The position numbers were made by a program, and so were the translations under genes. Shown here piece after piece: positions 18,460 to 27,130 of a DNA stretch of 64,000 nt (within the stretch, counting starts at the first letter, position 1; each line of letters starts with the position of its first letter). This stretch comes from Granulosicoccus sp045106195. Its GTDB lineage: Bacteria; Pseudomonadota; Gammaproteobacteria; Granulosicoccales; Granulosicoccaceae. The notes under the pieces are model-generated. The model saw only the letters and a program-made list of their open reading frames with translations, had not been told where the DNA came from and did not search any database. The stretch is taken from positions 186,001 to 250,000 of the forward strand of contig JBGCEH010000006.1 of assembly GCA_045106195.1 (NCBI GenBank), in the 5' to 3' direction.

Positions 18460-19353
18460 ATGAAAAAAACCCGACGACCAGATATCCAGCTCGCGAAAAT
18501 TCTATGTTACGGGTGGCTTATGGCTTGTCCAGCTGTCTGGGCACAACCCCCTACGTTGGCGTTAGTGGCAGAGAATCTGATTTCACCCATCGACATCGCC
18601 ACACTACCCGACGGAACAGATCATCGTTTGATACTGGATCAGTCAGGCGTTGTTCACTTGCTGGCACCGGATAACTCACTGGCGGCTGAACCTTATTTGG
18701 ATATACGCGATCGATTGCTGCCTCTACGTGAGGACTTCGAGGAGCGCGGCCTTTTGGGAATGGCCATCCATCCGCAATACCGCAGCAATGGAAGATTCTT
18801 TGTGACCTATTCAGCCCCTTTGGCAAAAGATGCACCGGCACACTGGAATCACACTCGCATTGTTTCCGAATTCACCGTAGATCCATCAAACCCGAATCGA
18901 CTGGATACAAGCACAGAGCGCGTTCTCATCCGGCAAAACTGGCCAAGCCGCAAGCACAACGGGGGCGCACTGGCTTTCGGCCCTGATGGTTTTTTATACA
19001 TCGGCTTCGGTGATGGAGGGGGCATACATGGCGTCGGACAGGAAACCTTGAACGATGCGTACAGCGTGCCGGAACATCAATTGCACTGGGACTCAACTGC
19101 TCAGGACTTGCAGTCGCTCTATGGCAAACTGATTCGCATCAACGTGGATGCCGGGCTGCCAGGTTATGCGATACCTGCGGACAATCCGATGGTGGGAAAA
19201 CTCGGTCGTGATGAAATTTATGCCTGGGGATTCCGAAACCCGTACCGTATCTCGTTTGATCCGGATAGCTCGGGCGCGCTTTATATCACAACGGTTGCTG
19301 AAACACTGTGGGAAGCCATCTACCGGGTCGAAGGTCCCGGCAATTACGGTTGA
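18460..19353 (+). pseudogene. PQQ-dependent aldose dehydrogenase, C-terminally truncated
   Basis: Start at the ATG at 18460, with GAGG nine bases upstream and a signal peptide following (ILCYGWLMACPAVWA, cut near AQ), so the protein was periplasmic. The beta-propeller motifs of soluble glucose/aldose sugar dehydrogenases are clear: ERGLLGMAIHPQYRSNGRFF, KHNGGALAFGPDGFLYIGFGDGG, LYGKLIRINVDAG and EIYAWGFRNPYRISFDP. The frame stops at GPGNYG, where relatives continue with a Trp and another 60-100 residues; the downstream bases do not translate to the missing blades. The gene appears cut off 80 bases before tRNA-Leu. Confidence 0.75.
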
Positions 19354-19432
19354 CCAACGACAATTTCAGTCCTTACGGGTCTACCGGAAAAGTATGGCTT
19401 CTGGAATTTTGATCGGTGTCCGTTACCACCAA

Positions 19433-19519
19433 TGGTGCCCGGGGCCGGACTTGAACCGGCACGGTATTGCTACCGAGGGATTTTAAGTCCCTTGCGTCTA
19501 CCAATTTCGCCACCCGGGC
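19433..19519 (-). tRNA. leuZ: tRNA-Leu (anticodon TAA)
   Basis: An 87-base cloverleaf on the minus strand. The acceptor stem pairs GCCCGGG with CCCGGGC and CCA is encoded. The anticodon loop reads CTTAAAA, the long variable arm of a class II tRNA is present, and the T-arm reads GGTTCAAGTCC. Position after tRNA-Cys and tRNA-Gly matches leuZ of the enteric uvrC-pgsA-glyW-cysT-leuZ locus. Confidence 0.95.
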
Positions 19520-19619
19520 ATGGGCAGGCATGTGACTTTTTCAGGCACTCACTCTACACGTGTAGAGCGGAAACAATTTTCTACAAGCGATACGAAAACA
19601 TAATTGACAATCGAGGAAA

Positions 19620-19693
19620 TGGAGGCTGAGCCCGGAGTCGAACCGAGGTAAACGGATTTGCAATCCGGTGCATAGCCACTCTGCCACTCAGCC
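19620..19693 (-). tRNA. cysT: tRNA-Cys (anticodon GCA)
   Basis: A 74-base cloverleaf. It begins GGCTGAGTGGCAGAGTGG, has anticodon loop TTGCAAA and T-arm GGTTCGACTCC, and ends in encoded CCA. It lies between tRNA-Gly and tRNA-Leu, as in the conserved glyW-cysT-leuZ cluster. Confidence 0.96.
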
Positions 19694-19756
19694 GAGTGTT
19701 GGATAGATACTGCTGGCCTGTAGAGACTTGAGAACGATTACATGTCATGTAAACGG

Positions 19757-19832
19757 TGGAGCGGGAAACCAGGTTCGAACTGGCGACCTCGACCTTGGCA
19801 AGGTCGCGCTCTACCAACTGAGCTATTCCCGC
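19757..19832 (-). tRNA. glyW: tRNA-Gly (anticodon GCC), copy 2
   Basis: A 76-base cloverleaf beginning GCGGGAATAGCTCAGTTGG with anticodon loop TTGCCAA and encoded CCA. It is identical to the copy at 19895-19970, 62 bases away. Both are on the minus strand downstream of pgsA. Confidence 0.96.
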
Positions 19833-19894
19833 ACCGTATTTTTACTAGGACGTGATTACAACTGCACTTAAAAACGTAAAAACCATCGGTAAAT

Positions 19895-19970
19895 TGGAGC
19901 GGGAAACCAGGTTCGAACTGGCGACCTCGACCTTGGCAAGGTCGCGCTCTACCAACTGAGCTATTCCCGC
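19895..19970 (-). tRNA. glyW: tRNA-Gly (anticodon GCC), copy 1
   Basis: A 76-base tRNA identical along its length to the copy at 19757-19832. It is the first tRNA after pgsA and probably part of one transcript that runs Gly-Gly-Cys-Leu. Confidence 0.96.
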
Positions 19971-20040
19971 ACCGATCGGCCTATTTTGGAATGCAAAAGC
20001 TGCCCTGTCAACCCTCGAGGAAAGAGTTTTGGAACGATAA

Positions 20041-20595
20041 TTACTCCTGCCGGTCAATAAATGCTGCCCGCATGTATCCAACCATCGACCAGATCGTTAA
20101 AGCGGCAGCCACATACAGCGCAATCACCCCCATTTGGTAGATCGGAAGACCAAAAAAATCGTACAAATACAACAACATAGCAAGAGACGTAATCTGGGCA
20201 GTTGTTTTCACCTTGCCCAGCCAGCCAACAGCCACTTTGCCGCGCAGCCCCATCTCGGCCATCCATTCGCGCAAGGCGCTGACCGTGATTTCCCGACCGA
20301 TGATAACGATAGCCGGAATCGTTAGCCAGGGGCTCTGATCGAACTCCACAATCAGGATAAGAACGGTCGATACCATGAGCTTGTCAGCCACCGGATCGAG
20401 GAAGGCACCAAAGCGGCTTTCAACGTCCCACAAGCGAGCCAGATAACCGTCCAGCCAATCGGTGATTCCGGCTACGATGAAAATAATACAGCTCAACGGG
20501 CGAGCCCAGGCGTAGTCAAGATAAAACACCACCACGATGACCGGTAACAGCGCAATCCTTAGCAGCGTCAGCCAAGTAGGCAGATTGTTTTTCAT
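20041..20595 (-). CDS. pgsA: CDP-diacylglycerol--glycerol-3-phosphate 3-phosphatidyltransferase
   Basis: Start at the ATG at 20595, which gives the standard N-terminus MKNNLPTWLTLLRIALLPV and 184 residues; the longer frame overlaps uvrC. The CDP-alcohol phosphotransferase signature is complete: DWLDGYLARLWDVESRFGAF then LDPVADK, with the metal-binding aspartates. Four or five membrane segments are visible. The enzyme makes phosphatidylglycerophosphate, the committed step to phosphatidylglycerol and cardiolipin, at the inner membrane. It follows uvrC by 11 bases, as in enteric bacteria. Confidence 0.96.
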   Translation of the reverse strand: MKNNLPTWLTLLRIALLPVIVVVFYLDYAWARPLSCIIFIVAGITDWLDGYLARLWDVESRFGAFLDPVADKLMVSTVLILIVEFDQSPWLTIPAIVIIGREITVSALREWMAEMGLRGKVAVGWLGKVKTTAQITSLAMLLYLYDFFGLPIYQMGVIALYVAAALTIWSMVGYMRAAFIDRQE

Positions 20596-20605
20596 GGGTA
20601 AAAGT

Positions 20606-22486
20606 CTACTTCTGAAGCGCCTTGTTCGGATGAAGCTCATCGTACACTCTTGCGGCAAGGTCGTGGCTAATCCCGGGTACCGCTGAGATGTCGTCCACAC
20701 CGGCTTTCTGCAACCGCTGCAAACCGCCGAAGTGCGTGAGCAGCTGTTTTCTGCGTTTAGGCCCTAATCCCTTGATGTCTTCGAGAATCGAGGTCTGTCT
20801 CTTCTTCGCCCGCTTGCCGCGATGGCCGGTTATTGCAAAACGGTGAGCTTCGTCGCGAATCTGCTGAATCAGCAATAATGCAGGCGAATCACTCGTTAAT
20901 TGACGCTCTCGCCGCCCCCCTTTGTCTTCATCGCGGCAAAGAATCAAGGTTTCATCGCCGGGTCTTCTATCCGGTCCCTTGGAGACGCCCACCACCTGCA
21001 CGGTATCCACCTGTAATTCAGTCATTACTTCCAGTGCCACCGATATCTGGCCTTTACCGCCGTCGATGAACAGGATATCGGGCAAGTCACGCTGCTCCTT
21101 GAGCAGGCGTGTATAGCGGCGAGTCAAAGCTTGACGCATTGCCGCATAATCATCGCCGGGTGTAATTCCCTCGATGTTGAAGCGGCGGTAATCACTCTTC
21201 AATGCACCTTCGGCATTGAAGACCACACACGATGCCACGGTTGCCTCACCCATCGTATGAGAGATGTCAAAACATTCCATCCGGCTCGGCGCATCCTCAA
21301 GCTCAACGAGCTCTCTCACGGCATCGAGCCTTGCAGCCATCCCAGAGCGAGATGCAAGTCTTGAAGCAAGTGCAATATCCGCATTCGTAATCGCCATGGT
21401 CTGCAACCGGGCACGATCTCCACGCACACTGTGCACAATGTTTATCTGATGACCAGCTCGCTCGCTGAACACGTCATGAAACAATTCTGCATCTTCTGCC
21501 GGTTCGCTGCATATGATTTCGCGAGGCAAATCGTGTTCGAGATAGAACTGCGCGAGAAACGCATTGAGTATCTCGCCGCTGGTGCTGCCTTTCGGCGTTG
21601 TCGGATAAAAGGCCTTGTTCCCCAGATTAATGCCATTGCGCACGAAAAACACCTGCACACAGCTTTGGCCGCCCTGGCACGCCACAGCGACGTAATCCAC
21701 ATTGCCGTCGTCACGCATATCGCTGGACAGGTCGCTCACCGTCTTAAGGCTGCCGATCTGGTCGCGTAATCGCGCGGCGGTTTCGAAGTCCAGAGCAACG
21801 CTCGCCTCTTCCATCCGCGTGACCAGCCCTTGCACCACTTCCTGACTTTTACCCTCCAGTACCTGAATGGTCATATCGACATCCTGACGATAATCTTCGG
21901 GACTGATTTTACCGACGCAGGGTGCTGTGCAACGCTTGATCTGATACTGCAGGCAAGGTCTTGAGCGATTGCTGAAATAGCTGTCTTCGCACTGACGCAC
22001 CTTGAAGAGCTTTTGTACCAGCTTCAGGGAACGCTTGACCGAACTGGCACTGGGGTATGGACCAATGTATTTCCCTGGGGCTTTGCGCGCACCACGCTGG
22101 TAACTAAGGCGTGGGTAGTTGCTCGATGTCGAGATGTAGACGTACGGATAGCTTTTATCATCACGCAACACCACGTTATAGCGCGGACGATGCTCCTTGA
22201 TAAGGTTTTGCTCAAGCAATAAGGCTTCTGCTGCGCTGGCAGTGACCGTAGTTTGCACTTGCGCTATGTGCGACACCAGCGCTTGCGTCTTGCGGTTGTC
22301 TACGGTCTTCTGGAAGTAGCTCGAAAGACGGCTCTTCAGGTTACTGGCCTTGCCTACATAGATGATATCGTCCTGCGCGTTGTACATGCGATAAACACCA
22401 GGACGAGTGGTAACTGTGCGCATGAACGCCTTGGCATCAAACTTCTGGTCAGGCTCAGGTTTGTCAGACACCGGCTGATCAGACAA
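20606..22486 (-). CDS. uvrC: UvrABC excinuclease subunit C
   Basis: A 626-residue nucleotide-excision-repair nuclease that makes both incisions around DNA lesions. The GIY-YIG domain is at the N-terminus (TRPGVYRMYNAQDDIIYVGK), the UVR UvrB-binding motif around residue 205, the RNase H-like endonuclease domain with FDISHTMGEATVASCVVF, and tandem helix-hairpin-helix at the C-terminus (IKGLGPKRRKQLLTHFGG). The start is a TTG at 22486 giving MSDQ, matching the enteric MSDQ-FDAKAF N-terminus with a 10-residue insertion. It begins three bases after the uvrY stop. Confidence 0.96.
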   Translation of the reverse strand: MSDQPVSDKPEPDQKFDAKAFMRTVTTRPGVYRMYNAQDDIIYVGKASNLKSRLSSYFQKTVDNRKTQALVSHIAQVQTTVTASAAEALLLEQNLIKEHRPRYNVVLRDDKSYPYVYISTSSNYPRLSYQRGARKAPGKYIGPYPSASSVKRSLKLVQKLFKVRQCEDSYFSNRSRPCLQYQIKRCTAPCVGKISPEDYRQDVDMTIQVLEGKSQEVVQGLVTRMEEASVALDFETAARLRDQIGSLKTVSDLSSDMRDDGNVDYVAVACQGGQSCVQVFFVRNGINLGNKAFYPTTPKGSTSGEILNAFLAQFYLEHDLPREIICSEPAEDAELFHDVFSERAGHQINIVHSVRGDRARLQTMAITNADIALASRLASRSGMAARLDAVRELVELEDAPSRMECFDISHTMGEATVASCVVFNAEGALKSDYRRFNIEGITPGDDYAAMRQALTRRYTRLLKEQRDLPDILFIDGGKGQISVALEVMTELQVDTVQVVGVSKGPDRRPGDETLILCRDEDKGGRRERQLTSDSPALLLIQQIRDEAHRFAITGHRGKRAKKRQTSILEDIKGLGPKRRKQLLTHFGGLQRLQKAGVDDISAVPGISHDLAARVYDELHPNKALQK

Positions 22487-22488
22487 GG

Positions 22489-23136
22489 CTAGTTCCAGAG
22501 CCCATGCCGCATGGCCAGCCGCACAAGCTCTGCTGTTGTCTTCAATCCCAACTTTTCAAACGCACGCGTCCGATGAGTACTCACCGTTTTTTCACTGATG
22601 TGAAGATTGGTGGAAATCTGTCGGTTACGGTGGCCACGCAGTAGCAAATTGATGATTTCGCTCTCGCGGGAGGTGAGCTTGTCAAACGGATTTTCATCGC
22701 TACCGTTGATCATGTCCATCGCCATTTGCTGGGCAACATCAGGGGACAGGTACTGCCCACCACCCATAACCTGACGCATCGCTTTATCCATTTCGTCAGC
22801 ACCGCTTCCTTTGGTGATATAGCCGCGCACGCCGGCATTAAGCAGTTTTCGGATATGTCCGGCCTCAAGGCTGCCGGTAACCATGATAATGCGGCTTTCT
22901 GGTGAGAGCATCATCAGCTTATCGGATGCATCCAGACCATTGATTCCCGGCAAGTTGATATCCATAAGAACCACATCAAACTGATGAAGGCTGGCCATTT
23001 GCAGCGCCTCTTCACCAGAGCTGGCTTCGGATATGGTTTCTACCTGAGGATTGTCTTCCAGCAGGCGGCGCATGCCGGCGCGCACGAGGGCATGGTCGTC
23101 AACAACCAGTACTTTTAAATGCGATGGCCCTTGCAT
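22489..23136 (-). CDS. uvrY: Response regulator GacA/UvrY
   Basis: A 215-residue two-component regulator. The receiver domain has VLVVDDHALVRAGMRRLLE, phospho-acceptor Asp in VVLMDINLPGINGLD and the Lys in GYITKGSGADEM. The LuxR-type HTH is at the C-terminus (LTSREISEIINLL-like segment with NRQISTNLHISEKTVSTHRT). Synteny with uvrC supports GacA/UvrY, the partner of sensor GacS/BarA that drives small RNAs titrating CsrA. No cognate sensor is in the window. Unusually it follows fabH by 10 bases, so it may also be read from the fatty-acid operon. Confidence 0.93.
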   Translation of the reverse strand: MQGPSHLKVLVVDDHALVRAGMRRLLEDNPQVETISEASSGEEALQMASLHQFDVVLMDINLPGINGLDASDKLMMLSPESRIIMVTGSLEAGHIRKLLNAGVRGYITKGSGADEMDKAMRQVMGGGQYLSPDVAQQMAMDMINGSDENPFDKLTSRESEIINLLLRGHRNRQISTNLHISEKTVSTHRTRAFEKLGLKTTAELVRLAMRHGLWN

Positions 23137-23146
23137 GGAGTTTCAC

Positions 23147-24118
23147 CTACCAGTTAACCAATGCGGAACCCCAGGTAAAGCCACCACCAAAGCCCTCCAT
23201 GAGCACGGTGTCGCCTCTGCTGATCCGCCCGTCTCGCACAGCAACATCCAACGCCAACGGAATTGACGCCGCTGAAGTATTGCCATGCGCAGCTACAGTT
23301 TGCACCACCTTGTCCATTGGCATGGATAATTTTTTCGCAGTAGCATCAATAATCCGCTGGTTGGCCTGATGTGGAACAAGCCAGTCGATATCCGTCTTGT
23401 CCAGATTATTCGCAGCCAGTGTCTCATCTACAATACGCCCAAGCGTGCGTACCGCTATGCGAAATACGTCGCTACCCGCCATTTCGACATAGGCTGTGCC
23501 CTGCTGTACAGCATCCAGTTGATTGGAAACCCCTTTGGGAACCTGTAATAGCGAGGAGTAGTCGCCATCAGCATGCAAATGCGTTGAGAGGATGCCGGGC
23601 TCCGAATCACGTTGAACAATGACCGCTCCCGCTCCGTCGCCGAACAACACGCAGGTATTTCTGTCGGTCCAGTCGATGATGCGGGAAAAGGTCTCGGCAC
23701 CGATAACCAGCGCTGTGGTTGCCATTCCCGTTCGGACGAACTGATCAGCTACCGACAAGGCATACACAAAGCCTGTACAAACGGCCTGAATATCAAACGC
23801 CGGACAACCATGCACATCGAGCCTGCTTTGCAGTAGGCACGCTGTGCTGGGAAATACCTGATCTGCCGTTGTGGTGGCAACGATGATCAGGTCAATATCC
23901 TGTGCCGGAATTCCGGCTGCTTCAAGCGCACGTCGCGATGCGGCCTCTGCAAGATCCAGGGTAAATTCATCATCGTCAGCGATGTGTCGCTGTTTAATGC
24001 CAGTGCGTTCAGTAATCCAAGCGTCGCTGGTATCGACCATCTTTTCCAGATCGGTATTCGTGACGATACGTTCCGGCAGGTAGCCACCGGTACCGATGAT
24101 GCGTGAGTAATGAGCCAT
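23147..24118 (-). CDS. fabH: Beta-ketoacyl-ACP synthase III
   Basis: A 323-residue condensing enzyme that starts fatty-acid synthesis by joining acetyl-CoA to malonyl-ACP. The N-terminus is MAHYSRIIGTGGYLPERIVT. The catalytic triad is visible: Cys in FDIQAVCTGFVYALS (about 112), His in WLVPHQANQRII and Asn in AAHGNTSAASIP. It follows plsX by two bases, the standard plsX-fabH pair. The usual fabD-fabG-acpP continuation is absent; uvrY comes next instead. Confidence 0.96.
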   Translation of the reverse strand: MAHYSRIIGTGGYLPERIVTNTDLEKMVDTSDAWITERTGIKQRHIADDDEFTLDLAEAASRRALEAAGIPAQDIDLIIVATTTADQVFPSTACLLQSRLDVHGCPAFDIQAVCTGFVYALSVADQFVRTGMATTALVIGAETFSRIIDWTDRNTCVLFGDGAGAVIVQRDSEPGILSTHLHADGDYSSLLQVPKGVSNQLDAVQQGTAYVEMAGSDVFRIAVRTLGRIVDETLAANNLDKTDIDWLVPHQANQRIIDATAKKLSMPMDKVVQTVAAHGNTSAASIPLALDVAVRDGRISRGDTVLMEGFGGGFTWGSALVNW

Positions 24119-24120
24119 GC

Positions 24121-25236
24121 CTAGGCTGCGCTAAGCGACTCACCCAGGCGGGCTGCAATCATGGTAGGAACATTTGTGCCGATTTCCAGCAACGCAATGT
24201 CAATGGCATTGGCAAATGCCACTGCATCGGCGCTACCATGGCTCTTGACAACGACACCTCTGAGACCGAGAAAGCTAGCCCCGTTGTAGCGTCTCGGATC
24301 AACCCTGCTGCCAAATGCACGCAATACAGGACGCGCAATCAAACCTACAAGCTTGTTCCAGGTGGAGCGCTTGAATTCCTGCTTCAGGTAATGCGACACC
24401 AACCGAGCCACACCCTCGGTGGTCTTGAGCGCAACGTTGCCGACAAAGCCATCACAGACAACGACATCAACCTTGTCGGTAAAAATCTCGTTACCCTCAA
24501 CAAAACCTGTGTAGTTGAGCGAACTTTGCGCAAGCAAGGGTGCGGCTCCCTTGACCTGCTCATTACCCTTGAGGTCTTCAGAGCCAATGTTCAGCAGTGC
24601 AACCTTTGGCCGCTCTATGCCATCAACGGCTTGTGCAAGGATAGAACCCATCAGCGCAAACTGATAAAGATTGGTCGCAGAGCTGTCAACGTTGGCGCCC
24701 AGATCGAGCATGTGGGTATGGCCATTCATGGCGGGAATGGTAGAGGCGATAGCTGGCCTGTCTATTCCCACAACCGTTTTCAGGACAAACTTGCTGATGG
24801 CCATCAATGCGCCAGTGTTACCTGCGCTGACGCAGGCATCGGCGCTGCCATCCTTGACAAGGTTGATGGCGATCCGCATGGATGACTGTTTTTTGTTGCG
24901 CAGCGCAACCGCAGCGCTGTCTTCCATGGTGACAACCTCAGCGGCCGGAACCAGCGTATAACGTCCATGCGGCAAAGGATCGTTGCCCATGCAATCCTTG
25001 AGTAGCTCAACATTGCCGACGAGGAGTAGATGAACGTCCGAGCGCTTGTTTAGCACTGATCGCGCGGCGTCAACAGCCACGATAGTGCCCCTGTCGCCAC
25101 TCATGGCATCGATAGCTACCCTCAGGGTCCCCTCGGGTAATGCGGTATCGGAAGGCTCGCCGTCTGACGGGATGGCGCTAACCAACTTGTCGTCTGGTGA
25201 CGGCGAAGCCGAATCTGGTGACATGTCACTGGACAT
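24121..25236 (-). CDS. plsX: Phosphate acyltransferase PlsX
   Basis: A 371-residue enzyme that converts acyl-ACP to acyl-phosphate for phosphatidic acid synthesis. Family motifs are LRVAIDAMSGDRGTIVAVDA near residue 37, ADACVSAGNTGALMAISKF, PAIASTIPAMNGHTHMLDLG and GASFLGLRGVVVKSHGSAD. The family normally starts at the AIDAMGGD strand; here about 36 acidic, Ser/Asp-rich residues precede it with no internal start available, and the second Gly of GGD is Ser. Part of the yceD-rpmF-plsX-fabH operon. Confidence 0.95.
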   Translation of the reverse strand: MSSDMSPDSASPSPDDKLVSAIPSDGEPSDTALPEGTLRVAIDAMSGDRGTIVAVDAARSVLNKRSDVHLLLVGNVELLKDCMGNDPLPHGRYTLVPAAEVVTMEDSAAVALRNKKQSSMRIAINLVKDGSADACVSAGNTGALMAISKFVLKTVVGIDRPAIASTIPAMNGHTHMLDLGANVDSSATNLYQFALMGSILAQAVDGIERPKVALLNIGSEDLKGNEQVKGAAPLLAQSSLNYTGFVEGNEIFTDKVDVVVCDGFVGNVALKTTEGVARLVSHYLKQEFKRSTWNKLVGLIARPVLRAFGSRVDPRRYNGASFLGLRGVVVKSHGSADAVAFANAIDIALLEIGTNVPTMIAARLGESLSAA

Positions 25237-25279
25237 GCCTTAGATCGACCGTAGTGGGGCTGACAGCACTGCGAGACGC

Positions 25280-25477
25280 CTAATCTTCGTCCTCTTCGAT
25301 CTCTTCAGGTGCTTGTACCACCTGGTTACCACGGTAGAAACCGTCGGCAGTGATGTGATGTCGACGATGCAGCTCACCGGTGGTGGGATCGGTGGAGAGC
25401 GTTGTTTTTGTCAGTGCGTCATGTGAACGACGCATACCGCGACGGGATGGAGTCTTGCGGCTCTTTTGAACGGCCAT
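25280..25477 (-). CDS. rpmF: 50S ribosomal protein L32
   Basis: A 65-residue basic protein beginning MAVQKSRKTPSRRGMRRSHD, the invariant L32 start, with the HHITADGFYRGNQV segment and an acidic tail. The zinc-finger cysteines of some L32 forms are absent, as in most Gammaproteobacteria. It lies between yceD and plsX, the conserved order. Confidence 0.97.
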   Translation of the reverse strand: MAVQKSRKTPSRRGMRRSHDALTKTTLSTDPTTGELHRRHHITADGFYRGNQVVQAPEEIEEDED

Positions 25478-25510
25478 GATTGATATCCGTTAGCTAGGTG
25501 CTAGGTAGGG

Positions 25511-26029
25511 TTAATGTAACTGCAGGTTTTTCAACACATCGAAAGGGTTGGTTTTACCTTCCTCTGTATCGGCTGGCAGTGTGCCAAATTCGGTTTTTGC
25601 AACACGACACGTCGATGCATCGGCGTGTCGTGGAATATCAGGTACGTGCAATATGACCTCATCTTCGTAAAGATCAACCACATGTATGTGCCCATGCTCG
25701 TCCAGAATCACGGGGTCCAGCTGTTTCGGCAAGGCTTCTGCTGCTTCTTCGTCGTCGACAAACACCAGCTCATAGGGTTCATCTATTTCGACATCCATCG
25801 ACTCCAGACAACGCTGGCATTTGACCGAAAATGTCGTCTTGATTCTGCCGCTGATCAGGATATGTTTCTTGCGACGCGAGAACATGGCCGTGCAGTGTAT
25901 GTCATGCTCCGTTGCAGTAAGAATGTCTCCTAATCGGTTCATCTGTCTTTGCGGTATTACCAACTCGAACCGCGTGCCATCACGCGCCAGAAGGTCTGGA
26001 TTAAACCGTTGAGGAAGTGCCTTGACCAT
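25511..26029 (-). CDS. yceD: YceD/DUF177 23S rRNA accumulation protein
   Basis: Start at the ATG at 26029 (MVKALPQRFNPDLLA), giving 172 residues, the family length; the longer frame would overlap maf's start. The DUF177 core CQRCLESMDVEIDEPYELVF with its CxxC pair is present, and the C-terminus NPFDVLKNLQLH matches the typical NPFAVLAxL ending. YceD is needed for normal 23S rRNA levels in Escherichia coli and is nearly always next to rpmF, as here (33 bases upstream). Confidence 0.92.
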   Translation of the reverse strand: MVKALPQRFNPDLLARDGTRFELVIPQRQMNRLGDILTATEHDIHCTAMFSRRKKHILISGRIKTTFSVKCQRCLESMDVEIDEPYELVFVDDEEAAEALPKQLDPVILDEHGHIHVVDLYEDEVILHVPDIPRHADASTCRVAKTEFGTLPADTEEGKTNPFDVLKNLQLH

Positions 26030-26061
26030 AACCCGCCAATGATAGAGAGTGGAGCAAGTTA

Positions 26062-26643
26062 ATGCAAGCAGTTGTTCTAGCCTCCGGGTCACAATATCGT
26101 GCTCAATTACTCACAAGGCTGGGGATAGATTTCAATGTCCTCAGCCCCGATATTGACGAATCAGCGCTTGCCGGCGAACCACCCGCTATTCTGAGTACCC
26201 GCCTGGCATGTGAAAAAGCGCATGCTGCAAGCCGGTTGATCGACCAGGCATGCCTAATCATAGCCTCCGATCAGGTGGTATCAAACGGCCATGTAACCCT
26301 AGGCAAGCCAGGAACACCCGACCGGGCACGCGCGCAACTGGCCAGCATGAGCGGACAAAGCGTTGAGTTTTTCACCTCGCTCTACATTCTGGAAACCTCA
26401 AGTGGCCGCCATTTCACCGCTTTGGATACCACACGCGCCACATTGCGCATGCTTGATGAGCAGAGTATCGCACGCTACGTAGAGGCTGATAACCCGCTGG
26501 ACTGCGCCGGCAGCTTCAAGGTGGAAACGTTGGGTATCTGCCTGTTTGAGAGCATCGAAAGCCAAGACCCGACAGCGCTGATCGGCTTGCCATTGATCAA
26601 GACTTGTGAGGGTCTCAGGCATTTCGGACTCCCCCTGCCCTGA
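26062..26643 (+). CDS. maf: Maf-family nucleotide pyrophosphatase (YceF type)
   Basis: A 193-residue house-cleaning NTP pyrophosphatase. The N-terminal signature VVLASGSQYRAQLLTRLGI is clear, followed by DIDES, ACEKAHAAS, IIASDQVVSNG and the late DCAGSFKVETLGICLFESI with the catalytic Glu/Asp region. The YceF branch hydrolyses m7GTP. Divergent from yceD with only about 32 bases between starts, as is common for yceF-yceD. Confidence 0.93.
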   Translation: MQAVVLASGSQYRAQLLTRLGIDFNVLSPDIDESALAGEPPAILSTRLACEKAHAASRLIDQACLIIASDQVVSNGHVTLGKPGTPDRARAQLASMSGQSVEFFTSLYILETSSGRHFTALDTTRATLRMLDEQSIARYVEADNPLDCAGSFKVETLGICLFESIESQDPTALIGLPLIKTCEGLRHFGLPLP

Positions 26644-26648
26644 CTTAA

Positions 26649-27122
26649 TCAGAGTAGCCAGTAGGCTCCATGCAGCGTGACGGCGGCAAAAACACCCGCC
26701 AGAACATCATCAATCATGATGCCTGAGCCGCCGTGAACGTGACGATCAACCCAGCTGATGGGCCAGGGTTTCAGAATATCGAATATGCGGAATACGATAA
26801 AACCTGCCAGCATCCATTGCCAGGTAACCGGTAATGCAATCATGGTCACCAGATAACCCACCACTTCATCCCAGACTATACCTCCGTGGTCATGCACACC
26901 GAGGTACTTTGAACACTCGTCGCAGCACCAGACGCCGAACACATACAAAAGTACCAGTACAACAAGGTAGATCCACAGGTTTTCGGGCATAAGCAACAGC
27001 ACCGGAATGCCAAGCAAGGTTCCAAAGGTGCCGGGCGCTTTGGGCGCCAGTCCAAGCCCCATACCCAGGGCAAAGAAATTGGCGATATTGGCAAAGAGCG
27101 CTTTCGGAGGTACGGCCTGCAT
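26649..27122 (-). CDS. pgpA: Phosphatidylglycerophosphatase A
   Basis: A 157-residue inner-membrane phosphatase that removes phosphate from phosphatidylglycerophosphate, the step after PgsA. Signature motifs: GLGLAPKAPGTFGTLLGIP at the N-terminus, GIVWDEVVGYLVTMIALP, IFDILKPWPISWVDRHVHGG and GIMIDDVLAGVFAAV. Three or four membrane helices are seen. It follows nusB by eight bases; thiL, which usually lies between nusB and pgpA, is absent. Confidence 0.96.
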   Translation of the reverse strand: MQAVPPKALFANIANFFALGMGLGLAPKAPGTFGTLLGIPVLLLMPENLWIYLVVLVLLYVFGVWCCDECSKYLGVHDHGGIVWDEVVGYLVTMIALPVTWQWMLAGFIVFRIFDILKPWPISWVDRHVHGGSGIMIDDVLAGVFAAVTLHGAYWLL

Positions 27123-27130
27123 GATCCTGC

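Noticed and set aside
19581..20081. Small minus-strand frames over the tRNAs (containing AQLVERDLAKVEVASSNLV)
   Set aside because: They are translations of tRNA-Gly sequence, a well-known artefact.
24103..24885. 260-residue plus-strand frame opposite plsX
   Set aside because: Shadow of plsX; no motif, RBS or independent coding signal.
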